From Nitzschia sp. pyKryTriq1 (Eukaryota > Bacillariophyta > Bacillariophyceae > Bacillariales > Bacillariaceae), in contig OY101123.1 in assembly GCA_956465555.1 (NCBI GenBank), forward strand, positions 1,116,001-1,180,000: a DNA stretch of 64,000 bases, in the 5' to 3' direction. Positions 37,482 through 48,508 of the stretch are shown here, piece by piece (positions within the stretch are counted from its first letter, which is position 1; each line of letters opens with the position of its first letter). The notes below the pieces were generated by a model. It did no database searches, was not told the DNA's origin, and saw only the letters and a program-made list of their open reading frames with translations. The translations under genes were made by a program, and so were the position numbers.

Positions 37482-39098
37482 TTACACGGATGTCACCTTG
37501 GGCGCGTTGCTGTCGACGGGCGGAAGTGGTGGGGCGCTTGCTGGTGGAGCGGCCGGCCCACCACCCATAGGCAAACTTTCATCCACGTCCACCGAATCAA
37601 AAGATGCCGCTTGCGAAAGAAAGTCGGGTTCTGTTGTGGGTTCTACGGGGTACGAAATGGGGGATTCTGGAACGATGTTGGCGCCACTTGCGTCACCGTT
37701 CCCATTGGCGAAAGCCACGGTAGCGCCGGATGTGGTGTAGGATATCGACAACTCTGGCGCCTCATTCTTCTTGGCTCCTGTTGGTACTGCAGAGCGCCCA
37801 TCGTCAATCTTGGCTAAAACGGGAAGGGCGCCTTCCCACAGCTTTACCTGTTCTGATAGGAATTGCACTTGTTGTTTGTGGTGTGTCTCCATCACTTGTC
37901 GCATTCGTTCGTGCCACTCGACGCGAAAGCGATCAATGTCCCGCGATAAACGATCGGTGATGAGCTCCTTAAGTTTTTTCCGCTCCGCCACTTCTGCATC
38001 GCTGATCCGAATTTCACGTTCGAGAGCAAAGTATTGATCACTGGCATGACTCAAATCGGAAACCGCCCGCATGTTGTCCATACGCTGTTGCAAGATACGT
38101 CCTTCTTGACACAGCTTGGTATACTCGTATACGACTTTTTTCCGTTTGGCAATGGCTTCCTTCAATGCGACAACATCGAGAACTAATTCTTCCAGCGGAG
38201 CCTCCAAGTGACTACTTCCAAAGCTGCACTGTTGTTCCACCTGCTTGCAAAGATTTGCCCAAATGTCTCCCAATTTCTGGTACATGGTACTAGAGCTCGT
38301 GTTGGATAATTCATGTTCTCCCCATAGTTGAGTAAAGGCGGCACCCATAGTTTTGAATTTTTCCGATAGCGTATTTTGCATTTCGCCCATGGTTTTGGAG
38401 TCTTCGGCCAAGATACGAATGCAGGTTTCTAAATGATCCGCGTAGGCCTGCATATCTTCAAACCTTTTCGATTCGACCGGTGTTTCTTCCAGCACTAAAT
38501 TCTTTTTTCGCAAAGCCCATTGATCTCGTTTCGCCGACATCCACTGACCAAGCACGCCCTTCTTTTTCAGTACAGGTGCCTCCTCCGCCGAAATGACCAC
38601 GGTATTCGCTTCATCCCCGTTCTTATTGACCGACGAATGATTGGAAGCTTCCACTTCGGCAGCAGCAGCTTTTCTGGCGGCTTCCTTTGTCGCATGCCAG
38701 TCCGTCGGGTTGCAAGTAAAAAAGGGCAGTAGTGATGGTGCATCCACCAGTTCCGCATGCTTCACAACGCGTTGAATAAACCTATGAAGGGTCTCTTGAC
38801 GTTCTTGGACAAATTTTTCATCGAATTTCGTTCTGGAATTGACAGGTTTGTTGGGCAAGACAGGCACAATAATCCCCGCTCTTTCTTGTACTAGACGCTC
38901 TTGTACCCATTCAAAATCTCCCCATGTCCGACGCACTAAGGACTCGGAGGCATTGGCAAATTTGGTCGTTACCAAAAAATCGGTAAAGCGAGAGCGACCC
39001 GAGCCTTGGTGTTCAGGATTGGAAACACTGGAAGACAAGGCATGCTGATCCCCGGCCTCTTTCACAGGATTGTCGTCTAAATCATCCAGAAAGGACAT
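37482..39098 (-). CDS. Sorting nexin with PX and BAR-type domains
   Basis: A retromer/endosomal membrane-remodelling protein. I start it at the ATG at 39098 (MSFLDDLDDNP), because the longer frame begins with GTG; the result is 538 residues. The PX domain (about residues 35-135) shows VRRTWGDFEWVQERL, PVLPNKPV and a FLQRFV-like FIQRVVKH, the phosphoinositide-binding pattern. A long helical region (about 210-440) with SEKFKTMGAAFTQL, LGDIWANLCK and YTKLCQEGRILQQRMD is the Vps5-type BAR coiled coil. The C-terminus is Ser/Pro-rich and disordered. This domain order fits SNX1/2/4/30-type nexins; the subfamily is not determined. Confidence 0.9.
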   Translation of the reverse strand: MSFLDDLDDNPVKEAGDQHALSSSVSNPEHQGSGRSRFTDFLVTTKFANASESLVRRTWGDFEWVQERLVQERAGIIVPVLPNKPVNSRTKFDEKFVQERQETLHRFIQRVVKHAELVDAPSLLPFFTCNPTDWHATKEAARKAAAAEVEASNHSSVNKNGDEANTVVISAEEAPVLKKKGVLGQWMSAKRDQWALRKKNLVLEETPVESKRFEDMQAYADHLETCIRILAEDSKTMGEMQNTLSEKFKTMGAAFTQLWGEHELSNTSSSTMYQKLGDIWANLCKQVEQQCSFGSSHLEAPLEELVLDVVALKEAIAKRKKVVYEYTKLCQEGRILQQRMDNMRAVSDLSHASDQYFALEREIRISDAEVAERKKLKELITDRLSRDIDRFRVEWHERMRQVMETHHKQQVQFLSEQVKLWEGALPVLAKIDDGRSAVPTGAKKNEAPELSISYTTSGATVAFANGNGDASGANIVPESPISYPVEPTTEPDFLSQAASFDSVDVDESLPMGGGPAAPPASAPPLPPVDSNAPKVTSV

Positions 39099-39638
39099 GT
39101 TAACGTTGTGGGGTGGTGCAGGTGCACTGGTATGCACCTGTGGTCTCTTTCGTTCGGGATGTCACAGTCTTAACGGGTTGATGACTTTTGATGATGATGA
39201 GAGCTTCAGGATTCAGTATTTTACTACTACGTATCGTACAACACGTACCAGCGGCGCAGCTAGTACAGGTACCTGGTACAGTACGAACCATAGTACCTGG
39301 TACGTACGGTACTTGTACAGTGCGGTACGAGTACCCCCGCAAAGGAACACAAGGGGGGCCGAGCGTCTCCAGCGGGATGGTCGAAAAAGCTTCCATCTTC
39401 CATCGTGGAACTGTATTAGGACATACTTATCCCAGCTCAACAAGACATTGATTACTAGTAGACTATGATTCCATTTTCGAAGACGACAGCTGGGCTAATA
39501 GTGGCGGCACCGATTTTCTCAAACTCGCTATTTTCCCCACAACAGAGGTGCGTTACGAGTAAGGAGCGACTATCGGGTACGCATACTGGTAGTCGCCAAC
39601 AGCATCCTTGGCAATATTTTTGACTGACACCTTTTATA
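39099..39638. other. Intergenic, palindrome-rich
   Basis: GGTACCTGG/GTACGTACGG palindromes cluster at 39240-39340. No gene is supported. Confidence 0.5.
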
Positions 39639-39990
39639 ATGATGCAAAAGTTTGCCACTGTAGAAGATCTACCCAATGACTACAAGTTGTAGGTATCTAG
39701 AGAGACGCCAAGTGCAGTGCACACGTGTGCGTATTGTCAGTTGAAGTACCACTCGATGCACCTCACCATGCTGGTCCGTCTTTAGGAGCGCATAATTGAC
39801 GGCGACACAATCAGAATCCTGCATTGTCGAACACGTTTCAGTTGCCCAGAGCTAGATGGCAACATCGGACCCGCCCTCCCAGCCAAAACCAAGAAGCGAA
39901 AGATTGGCATTTGGTCCCAGGGCAAGGAAATGATGACCCCGGCAGAGTTTAAGCGGCAGAAAAGGGGGTTGATGAGAGCCAACAACTAAA
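39639..39990 (+). pseudogene. Relic of a staphylococcal-nuclease-like gene
   Basis: A short start-like peptide (MMQKFATVEDLPNDYKL, stop) begins at 39639. A second frame, separated by stops, reads ERIIDGDTIRILH (39785 onward) and ends with GIWSQGKEMMTPAEFKRQKRG up to the stop at 39988-39990. The DGDT.RI strand is the hallmark of SNase-like domains, and the C-terminal block looks like the tail that I recall for stramenopile SNase-like proteins. Intervening parts of the ~150-residue fold are missing or interrupted, so no functional enzyme can be made. The assignment rests on two short matches. Confidence 0.5.
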
Positions 39991-40050
39991 CTTGAAGATG
40001 ATATTTTATGGAATGGGCGCACGAAGTACAAGAACAGCAGAAAGTGGTCA

Positions 40051-40860
40051 ATGCTCGGCTGCTCGAAAGGTCCCGTCTCTGCTTGGAACAATGGGTTGGC
40101 TCTTCTATTTGTGACTGTGTGCCGTCGACTGATCCAAGACAAAACCGAGACAAACGGCTTCACCATGGTGCAGAAAGATGATTATTCAGTTCCGTCGGAT
40201 GACGATGAAGAAATGGGGATCTGGGAAGCATTGGGTCAAGACCGCGAGAAAAAGCAGGCACCAAGAGCATCTCCTTCGGCCGGGCTCCATCCCGACTGCA
40301 GCTTTCACAGACTTGTGTTTCTCGTATATATCTTGATGGTAGGTGGGGGAGAAGCGGCTAGCCTTGTGTTCGTGTTGGACGATGATGAGACCCACGGTGG
40401 ACCCAAACATCAACTACTTCGTATGGATGATATCAACCTAGACAGTTGCGACTTCTCGGATTCTGCGATACGTCGTGTTTTTGACCAGTGTCGGTGCGAT
40501 GGCGAAATCACAATCATTCCCATTGACGTAAGATATCGATACCAGCTTCACCTTCAAGACTTTATTTCTCCGCTATATCAGGCGTATGATGAACCCATCG
40601 GTTCATGCACTATTCGCAACCAATCACTTTGAACTTGTTTGGCTGTCTACTGCGAACGACTATGAGTTCAGCGAGTCCGCTAGAACGGAGCGATATGCAC
40701 TTGCGACCCTTTTCATTTTGGCACAGAAAGCGAGTCATGGGCGCAGTCGGACAACTGGCTTTCAGAATCGTATGTGTGCAGTTGGTTCGGAGTCATGAGC
40801 ACCGCATCCAAGAACAGCGGGACTATTGCGACAAAGACGAACAAAACTAATACTTGTACT
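40051..40860 (+). pseudogene. LRR-receptor-like relic, copy A (frameshifted)
   Basis: The first frame (from 40165, MVQKDDYSVPSDDDEE...) is an acidic N-terminus followed by SFHRLVFLVYILMVGGG, a weak hydrophobic stretch. It stops at 40632. A different frame just downstream reads FATNHFELVWLSTANDYEFSE and RYALATLF, and after one more single-base shift, ESWAQSDNWLSESYVCSWFG. That last string has the pattern of the N-terminal cap of leucine-rich-repeat receptors (W...S.NWLS...VC.W.GV). No LRRs follow. The order fits diatom-type LRR receptor proteins that have lost their ectodomain. A short 54-nt in-frame GT-AG segment (40527-40580) could be an intron. Copy B lies 1 kb downstream. Confidence 0.5.
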
Positions 40861-41076
40861 GTGCTGTACTGTACTTGACGAAGGAGGATACGATAGCAAC
40901 TGCAGCGCCGACGACGAAACGAACGAGGATACGATAGCAACAAACGACCACATCGTTCACGGAAGACCGTGAAACATCGTACTCCGGTAGCAATCAAAGA
41001 CTACTATCTAAATATATTAGAATAGAGCTACATTTCTATCGAAGAAATCGAGCATGAGGAAGGACTCCAAACACTG

Positions 41077-41714
41077 TTGCAAAGTGAAGATACTAAAACA
41101 AATCTGGAACGCAACACAATTGAAATTTTTGAAGATGAAGACGAAACGGAGACAAACGGCTTTACCATGGTGCAGAAAGATGATTATTCAGTTCCAGTTC
41201 CGTTGGATGAAGATGAAGAAATGGGGATCTGGGATGCATTGGATCAAGACCGCGAGAAAAAGCAAGCACCACGAGCATCTCCTTCGGCCGGGCTCCATCC
41301 CGACTGCAGCTTTCACAGACTTGTGTTTCTCGTATATATCTTGATGGTAGGTGGGGGAGAAGCGGCTAGCCTTGTGTTCGTGTTGGACGATGATGAGACC
41401 CACGGTGGACCCAAACATCAACTACTTCGTATGGATGATATCAACCTAGACAGTTGCGACTTCTCGGATTCTGCGATACGTCGTGTTTTTGACCAGTGTC
41501 GGTGCGATGGCGAAATCACAATCATTCCCATTGACGTAAGACATCGATACCAGCTTCACCTTCAAGACTTTATTTCTCCGCTATATCAGGCGTATGATGA
41601 ACCCATCGGTTCATGCACTATTCGCAACCAATCACTTTGAACTTGTTTGGCTTTCTACTGCGAACGACTATGAGTTCAGCGAGTCCGCTAGAAGGGAACG
41701 ATATGCACTTGCGA
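41077..41714 (+). pseudogene. LRR-receptor-like relic, copy B
   Basis: A near-identical copy of 40147-40706 lies at 41149-41714. It differs by a 6-bp insertion near the acidic N-terminus and few substitutions. The start MVQKDDYSVPVP (41167) is in good context. Copy B lacks the 144 bp (40707-40850) that code in copy A for the NWLSES cap. Its frame then runs into a minisatellite. Whether either copy is expressed cannot be told. Confidence 0.5.
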
Positions 41715-41754
41715 GCGACGAATATACTTGTGCTGTACTGTACTGTACTGTACG

Positions 41755-41960
41755 AATACTACTTGACAAAGGAGGATACGATAGCAACCGCACCGCCGAC
41801 GACGAAAATACATGTGCTCTACTGTACTGTACGAATACTTGACGAAGGAGGCTACGATAGCAATCGCACCGCCGACGACGAAAATACTTGTGCTGTACTG
41901 TACTGTACGAATACTTGACGAAGGAGGCTACGATAGCAATCGCACCGCCGACGACGAAAC
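41755..41960 (+). repeat. Minisatellite in copy B, unit 76-79 bp
   Basis: Units 41755-41833, 41834-41909 and a partial third from 41910 share aatacttgacgaaggaggctacgatagcaa and ccgccgacgacgaaaatac, with ctgtactgtactgtacg spacers. Copy A of the duplication has a single unit, so the array expanded after duplication. Confidence 0.82.
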
Positions 41961-42070
41961 GAATAATGACGAAGAAAGAGGATACGATAGCAACAAACGA
42001 CCACATCGTTCACGGAAGACAGTGAAACATCATACTCCGGTAGCAATCAAATACTACTATTAGAAGAATA

Positions 42071-43528
42071 GAGCTATATTTCTATTATTGTTCCATCGCT
42101 GCGTCAAACACTTCCGACACTCCCGCTAGTATAGAAATTAGCACACCGCCAAACCAACTTACCCGCGTGATGATCAAGTCCATGGTCAAGCGCCTCTTCC
42201 ATCGCAAGTGTTTGTCAGTAGATTTTTTAATTGTGGCTGCACGGAACCGCACCATTTCTGATGCGGGTCCATGGGGGGACGTAAAAGTAGCATGTCATAC
42301 AAGCTTCGGACGGGGCTGTGGGCAACCCAAAACTGTCCGGCTCTCAACGCGCTTTCTCCGGAACCCCAAACCGGCTCCTCCCACATCAAACGACCTGACA
42401 AAGTCGCTCGACGCTTACGGGAATCTTTCAACTTTACCACAATTTCTACTATACACAGCACGGAAGGGAGGCTCACACTCAGAGACGCGATCAACACGCG
42501 GGTGGGCTGGTCCAGCGGCGCGGCAACCTCAATTCCAACAGGGGTGACGAAAATGACCGAAGTCAAAATAATGATCGCAAAATGAGCGGAAAAGTGACGA
42601 TGATGCAAGGGCTTCCTGTCGAGTCCGGATCGATCCAAGATCAACTGTAACGGTATTTTTTTCTACTGCGGAGCGTAGGATTGAACGAAGGTGGTGATCG
42701 TTTCTCGTCGAGATTGCAAACGACCGAGGCAACGGTGTTCGGGCGGCCAAGTGTACGGGCGGACGTAGAAAGTGAACGGTGTCGCCAGTCGTTTTTCTTC
42801 AAATTCGGACATCTCTCACATGATTCAATGCAACGGTGAGAGGGTGTATGTAGCACTTTACTGCTACTGCATCATGTGTGCCAAGGAAGAAACCGATGTT
42901 TGAGATGCTTTTTGAGTTTCGAAACGGATCACAGTTCGGCCCGTTCGGCCATTTCGAAAAATCGGTCGATGATCATTCTTCAGATTGCCTGTTTTGTATA
43001 TTATTCGGCGCTTGTGCTCCTCGTGCGAATACCACGCGTGTTTCTGTTCGTTGATTGATAATGATGATGATGATGATTCGTTCGACCCGATACCGCTAGA
43101 ACACCCCCGATAAAAACTGATGATGATTCATCCCACGATGGTATCGGCGCTTCGTATTCTCTGGATACGACTGAACGAACGCGAACGCGAACATGCACGC
43201 AAGCGGAGACGCAAAATGGTGACACGAGACACGAACGATGAAAGTAAATATTAGACCAAACATCGATCGTTCCCTCGTACCCTTCTCATTTTCATATCTA
43301 TTATTCACACTCCGACTTCTCACGACACTTGCCTCTTGCTCCATTACGACCCTTTCACTGACGACCTTTCACGTTCCGAGACAATATCTTCGAGATGATG
43401 CTTCCAAGCCAGAACATACTAGAAAGAAAACCGAAGCGCATAAAAAAGCACGATTCTTCTTCTTTTCTCTAATCAGCACAACAACTCACAACAAGCATTT
43501 AACATTCAACACAATCAACATCATCAAC
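42071..43528. other. Intergenic, 1.5 kb
   Basis: No gene is confidently supported. An open frame on the minus strand (42186-42644, 152 codons) has two hydrophobic stretches (FAIIILTSVIFVTPVGIEVAA, LIASLSVSLPSVLCIVEIVV) but no ATG start. A second open frame on the plus strand at 42167 overlaps it. Either could be a real exon. The 3' end is the 5' region of the malic enzyme gene. Confidence 0.4.
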
Positions 43529-45396
43529 ATGCTCGCCCATCATAACGTCGTCCAGGGTGACCAAGGCAAGAAACGTCGTGACCGTAACCACCATCATCGC
43601 GAGAAGCAGATGTCGCATGTCCCCCATACGGGTGTGGATTATGTCCGCGACACCATTCGATATTGTGGTATTTCCACTCCCATTGAGAATCGTCAAAAGA
43701 TTGGGATCAGAGGCCTCGTTCCTGCCGCATACCTTCCTCTAGAATTGGACACGGAGCGGTGCATGGAGCAAATGAGAAGCAAGGAGACGGCCCTTGAAAA
43801 GTACATTTATTTGCAGGGCATTCTAGACGTGTCGGAACGGTTGTACTATGCCATTCTGACCAAGTACACGGCAGAAGTCTTGCCTATCGTATACACCCCT
43901 ACGTGAGTTTGACACAGTGACTATCTGAGCTGCTGTTTGGTGTCGTGACCTCGTAGTATTCTCATTTTCTAACATTGACTTTTGACCTTATGCTCAACCA
44001 AAAACCCAGTGTTGGTCAGGCCTGTGAAAACTTTTCCCACATTTACCGGGGTACACTTCGTGGCATGTACTTTTCACTCGAAGACGCCGGTATGATTCGA
44101 GAAATCCTCGACAACTGGTTCACCAGTCAGGTCACTACCATTGTCATGACGGACGGAGAACGAATTCTTGGACTGGGAGATCTTGGAGTTAATGGAATGG
44201 GAATCCCGATAGGAAAGTTGGCACTCTATACAGCTTGTGGTGGTATCGATCCCGCTCATGTCTTGCCGGTTCATATTGATGTGGGGACCAACAATGAGAC
44301 TCTTCTCAAGGATCCTTACTACCTAGGTATTAAGCGCCACCGCGAACGAGGTCAAGCTTACGATGACCTGATAGCCGAGTTCTTTGAAGCCGCCCATGAC
44401 AAGTTTGGCCAAAATGTCATGATACAGTTTGAGGATTTCGGAAATGTGAACGCTTTTCGTCTTTTGAAACAGTGGAAAGATCGGGCCTGCACCTTCAACG
44501 ATGATATTCAAGGCACAGCGGCTGTCGCCCTAGCAGGTGCATTGGCATCGATTCGACTTACTGGCAAACAGCTGATTGATCACACGTTTTTGTTTGCTGG
44601 GGCCGGTGAAGCTGGAACGGGCATTGCGAAACTCATTGCCTTTGCGATATCAAAGGAATCGCATGTATCGATTGAAGAGGCCCGAAGCAAAATTTTCTTG
44701 GTCGACTCCAAGGGGCTTGTCACGAAAGCTCGGCTAGCAGAACTGCAGCATCACAAGGTCAAATTTGCGCACGACGCAGAGGCCTGCCCCGATCTCCTTT
44801 CGGCTGTGAAGTATCTCAAACCGTCTGCACTGATAGGTGTTTCGGCAATTCCAAGCTTATTCACCAAGGAAATCTGTGAGGCGATGGCACATAATAATGC
44901 ACATCCCATTATTTTTGCCCTATCGAACCCCACATGCTGTGCTGAATGCACTGCACAAAATGCATACGAGTGGACCAATGGCACGGCAATTTTCTGCTCT
45001 GGAAGTCCGTTTGATCCAGTTGAGTTAAAGGATGGGCGTCGTTTTGTTCCAGGTCAAGGCAACAATGTATACATTTTCCCTGGTGTTGGTCTCGGTGTCA
45101 TTGCAGCCGGTTCGAGGCGCATCACAGACCACTTCATGCTGCTGGCGGCGAAAACTTTGGCAAGTCTTGTAACCGACGAGCAGTTGAGCCTTGGGTGCGT
45201 GTACCCTCCGCTTTCTGAAATTCGTAGAGTATCAAAGGAGATTGCCTGCAAGATCGCTTTCCTTGCCCACGATAGGGGCTTGGCGACCAAAGTTATGCCG
45301 GAAGACATGGAAGAGTACGTGGAGTCGCTCATGTATGATCCTTTCGCAGATGTATTTGATTGCCGGCGACGAGCCTGGGATTTGACTGGTGCATAG
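43529..45396 (+). CDS. NAD(P)-dependent malic enzyme, two exons
   Basis: The enzyme decarboxylates malate to pyruvate and CO2 with reduction of NAD(P). Exons 43529-43902 and 44010-45396 (intron 43903-44009, GTGAGT...CAG) give 586 residues in frame from the ATG at 43529, which follows a CA-rich leader. Splicing creates the active-site block VYTPTVGQACENFS. Further blocks are ILGLGDLGVNGMGIPIGKL, the NAD(P) site FLFAGAGEAGTGIAKL, CTFNDDIQGTAAVALAG and FALSNPT. All are typical of eukaryotic-type malic enzymes (about 560-600 residues). A longer frame starting at an ATG at 43238 would add 97 residues with a hydrophobic stretch (RLLTTLASCSITTLSL). Start choice therefore decides cytosolic or targeted enzyme, and it is not settled. 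Confidence 0.93.
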
Positions 45397-45562
45397 TAAC
45401 ATGAGACACGGCGACCAGGAGAAAAATAGGAATAATAAATCGACTAATCTAGTAGTAAAAAATCGAAGTTAAAGAAGATTCATGGGCACCCTTGTTCACT
45501 TGATCTTCGTGTGTGGTCCCTTGCCGCCAAGTCCTCATTGGTCTACGATTCATAGGAGCCCA
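45397..45562. other. Convergent 3' region
   Basis: A short gap between two 3' ends; nothing is recognised. Confidence 0.5.
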
Positions 45563-47631
45563 TCATCCGACGCTACCATTGCGTTTAAAGTTGCTACGTC
45601 CACGCAGTGATCCTTGTGAATGTATTGAGCCATCCAAGCCATCTCTCTTTGGCTTTCTCCCAAACATGGACCCTCCGCGGAAGGAAGCGCGAAGTGATGA
45701 ACCCGTGTTATGGCTTTGGTTCAACCCACTGCCACGGCGATTCTTTCGGCCTCCTCCAGTCCGCATAGATGACGTCAACTTGCCTGTATTGTCGTCTTCA
45801 TCCCGCAAAAAGTCTTTGAGCAAAGATACATCATAAGCAAAGGAATCGTAACTACCCGAACCTGGAAGCTTGTCAATCATGGCCAATCTGGCGGAGCGAT
45901 GAAAAATGCAACGTTAGCGATGATGTTCTCGTTCGTGCTACAGGCGGGCCCGGATCTCCTCTGTGAAACTTACAACTGCTCATGTTTTTGATTTTTCAAT
46001 AATGTTTTTAGATCACGCATCTTGATCACATCCAAACGTTGCCCCGATTGGGGAAGCTCTGGAGCGCCAGGAATATTTTCGGGTTCTTCTTTCTTAGCCT
46101 CGCCGTTTGCATTCTTTGAGAAAGAATCTAGAATAGCTGTCATGAGCACCGCCAATTCTTTCTTGTTCAATAACGTTGCCAACAATGTTGTCAAACTTCG
46201 TTGATACCTTTGATAGTCCAAAAACTGTGAGTGACGACCAACAGACCCACGGAGGGACACAGATGTCGTTCGTCCCAAAGCAATAGGTTTCGACAACCCC
46301 GGGAGAGACGAAATCTGTTCATCGTCGTCAATTTGGGCTTGCATGGCAATTTGTTCAAACGAAAAGGCTGATTTGTGAAATTGGACAAATTCATGATTCA
46401 ACATCTCTCCGGCCGACTTTCGTTTCTTGTGCCGATACTCGAGCAGGCCTTCGAGCATGTCGTAGAATGAGTCAGGCATGTTGTCGGGCATGTTTGGAAG
46501 CTCCCGCAGCTTGCGATTGCTCGATTGTAGCTTGTTGAAGGCCTTTTGCAAAACATCAGCTGGATAACCGGCAACCAAGACATACAAGGTCACACCGACA
46601 CTCCACACGTCTGTCTTGGGGCCATACGTTCTTTGAAACATTTCCGGGGAAATATAAAAGGCTGATCCCGCAAAGGTAGTGTGCAAGCCCTCGACAATTT
46701 TGTTGGTACCGGATCCAAAATCAATCAATCGCAAATCACTCCCGGGCGAAGGATACTGAAACATCAAATTTTCCGGTTTGATATCACGATGGATAATGTT
46801 GTTCTGAGCACAGTGATTCACAGCATCCAACATTTGAAAGGCAATCCGAGACACGTCGTCCGTTCGCAAATCTTCTTCTTGCTTGGAAATATATTCCATC
46901 ATCTCCCCACCCGCACAGTATTCCGTCACTACAAAAATTGATCGCGAGGTTTCATAGACACTTTTCAGAGCCATGCAATAGTGCTCTCCATTTAAAGTTC
47001 GCAAGATCTCAACCTCACATTGAAGGATTTCAGCTTTGAGAGGCGCATAAATGGTGTTGTCTTTGAAAACAACGCCTTTCCGCAGCACCTTACACGCCAT
47101 CGTATTCTTGGCTTCATCGGGTTCACGCATATCATGAACTAATTTCACTACACCAAATTCTCCTTCGCCTAACACTCGGTCTTCAATGTATCGACTGTGA
47201 AAGTCTTGCTCACTACCATCCGGTGCCTCGATGATCGCAGCAGACCCCGAGCCGCCAGCCAAACAATTCCCCATGGTTAATATATCTTCGAATAAAGTTT
47301 TCGGACTCTTCCAATAAATGTGATCCCACCAGGAGGATTGGGCTTGTAATACCGTGACAGAAGGAGGGGTCGCAGACGAAAGCACCGACGCTTCTGTTTC
47401 TATTTTCGTAGGATCTTCGATCACTGTCGTAGTATTCCCGAGTAGAGGATCAAGGCTGCTGGTGGTTCTTGGTGGTGATGATGATGATGTTGATGATTCT
47501 TTTTCGTTGTCTTGACACCACGGAATGCAGCCAGGCATAAACAGTGACAAGCTTCTGGCAAATGGTAGAGCTGCTTTCTGACGGACCCAATGAAAAAGGA
47601 TCGCTGATACAACCACAATCAAGCTAGCCAC
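45563..47631 (-). CDS. CDPK-like Ser/Thr kinase with an optional membrane anchor (paralog 2)
   Basis: Exons 47631-45974 and 45887-45563 (intron 45888-45973, GTAAGT...CAG) give 660 residues. From an internal ATG at 47274 the protein would start MGNCLAGGSGS, a myristoylation/palmitoylation signal like that of the paralog at 19996, and be 541 residues. The 119-residue upstream extension starts with ATG and a hydrophobic helix (SLIVVVSAILFHWV). The kinase domain is canonical: LGEGEFGVV, ACKVLRK, HRDIKPEN, LRLIDFGSG (DFG), SPEMF, WSVGVTLYVLVAGYP. The C-terminal segment has GRHSQFLDYQRYQRSL, GSYDSFAYDVSLLKDF and a basic tail with RRGSG and FRGGSM. The domain layout and key blocks are shared with the other kinase, so both arose by gene duplication. 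Confidence 0.87.
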
Positions 47632-48125
47632 AAGTAGGCTGCCCTCGTCGGTCTCTGGGAAAAACGACCGGGAGGAAATGGTTATCGAAAGATTGTGCTG
47701 GGAAACAGAATCAATCAGTCAAAAAGGAACGTCAACGTGTACTGTCGGTGTTCGTCCGAGTACAAGAAGTGTGCGGCCTTTAGATGCTGTAAATATCAAC
47801 TACTGTAATACGGTACAATTTATAGACGTCCACCAAGAGATGAAGCTAGCTTCTCTATGTAATGTAGTCTACGACGACGATGAGAGACGACAGACGACCA
47901 AACTTTCAAAATGGGCGGATACGACGTCTTTTTTGTGGCTTCCAGCAGTTCCGGGTGCCCGCCGCATGCATTGTGCCTGAATAAAATAATGTTCTATTCC
48001 ACGCCAATCAAATTCGATCAAAAATGGACTCATACGACACTACTGCTTGCGACTGAAATACGACTACTACGGTCTACGGGTCTCTCTACTACCAAACTAG
48101 CTACTCTCTACTCTAGAGTAGTAGT

Positions 48126-48159
<34 letters not shown>

Positions 48160-48508
48160 AGAGAGAGGGTAGCTCTCTACTCTAGCTAGAGTTCGGACGA
48201 CTATTAGATTCAACTACCCTGCGAATTCTATCTCTCTGTAGAGAGTCGTCGAGAGAGCCTACACGCACCCTCTCTAGAGAGCAAAAGGGGGAGAGCGGCA
48301 GAGGCAGACAGGACCCGACCCAGAGAATTATCTCACTCTACAACCGTCATCTCTTATCTCTCTGTACAAACCGAATAGCTCTACCTGTACTAGTTACTAC
48401 GTAGGTATGCAGCCAGATAGAGAAAGATGGGCGTAAATAAATGAACCACTGAAATTTTTGATGGTGTAATGATATCGCATCACTGTGGGGCTCCAGCAAC
48501 AGAGCAGT
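47632..48508. other. Intergenic with microsatellites
   Basis: A TAG/GTA trinucleotide run at about 48125-48160 and GAGA/CTCT tracts to about 48290 are clear. No gene is supported. Both flanking genes are on the minus strand, so this holds the kinase promoter and the 3' region of the ribosomal protein gene. Confidence 0.6.

Larger units (their letters stand above)
40147..42070 (+). repeat. Tandem segmental duplication, about 1 kb per unit
   Basis: Unit A 40147 to about 41047 and unit B 41149 to about 42070 share the relic gene (offset 1002-1008 bp) and the same tail (ttcacggaagac, gtgaaacatc, actccggtagcaatcaaa). The 360 bases from 40265 to 40620 differ at one position only, so the duplication is recent. 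Confidence 0.85.

Noticed and set aside
41755-41960. Minisatellite as CRISPR
   Set aside because: Units are contiguous 76-79-bp repeats with near-identical spacers, in a eukaryotic genome; ordinary tandem expansion.
42186-42644. 152-codon frame with two hydrophobic stretches
   Set aside because: The only start is TTG, it overlaps a plus-strand frame, and no family is recognised. Kept as a remark in the intergenic entry only.
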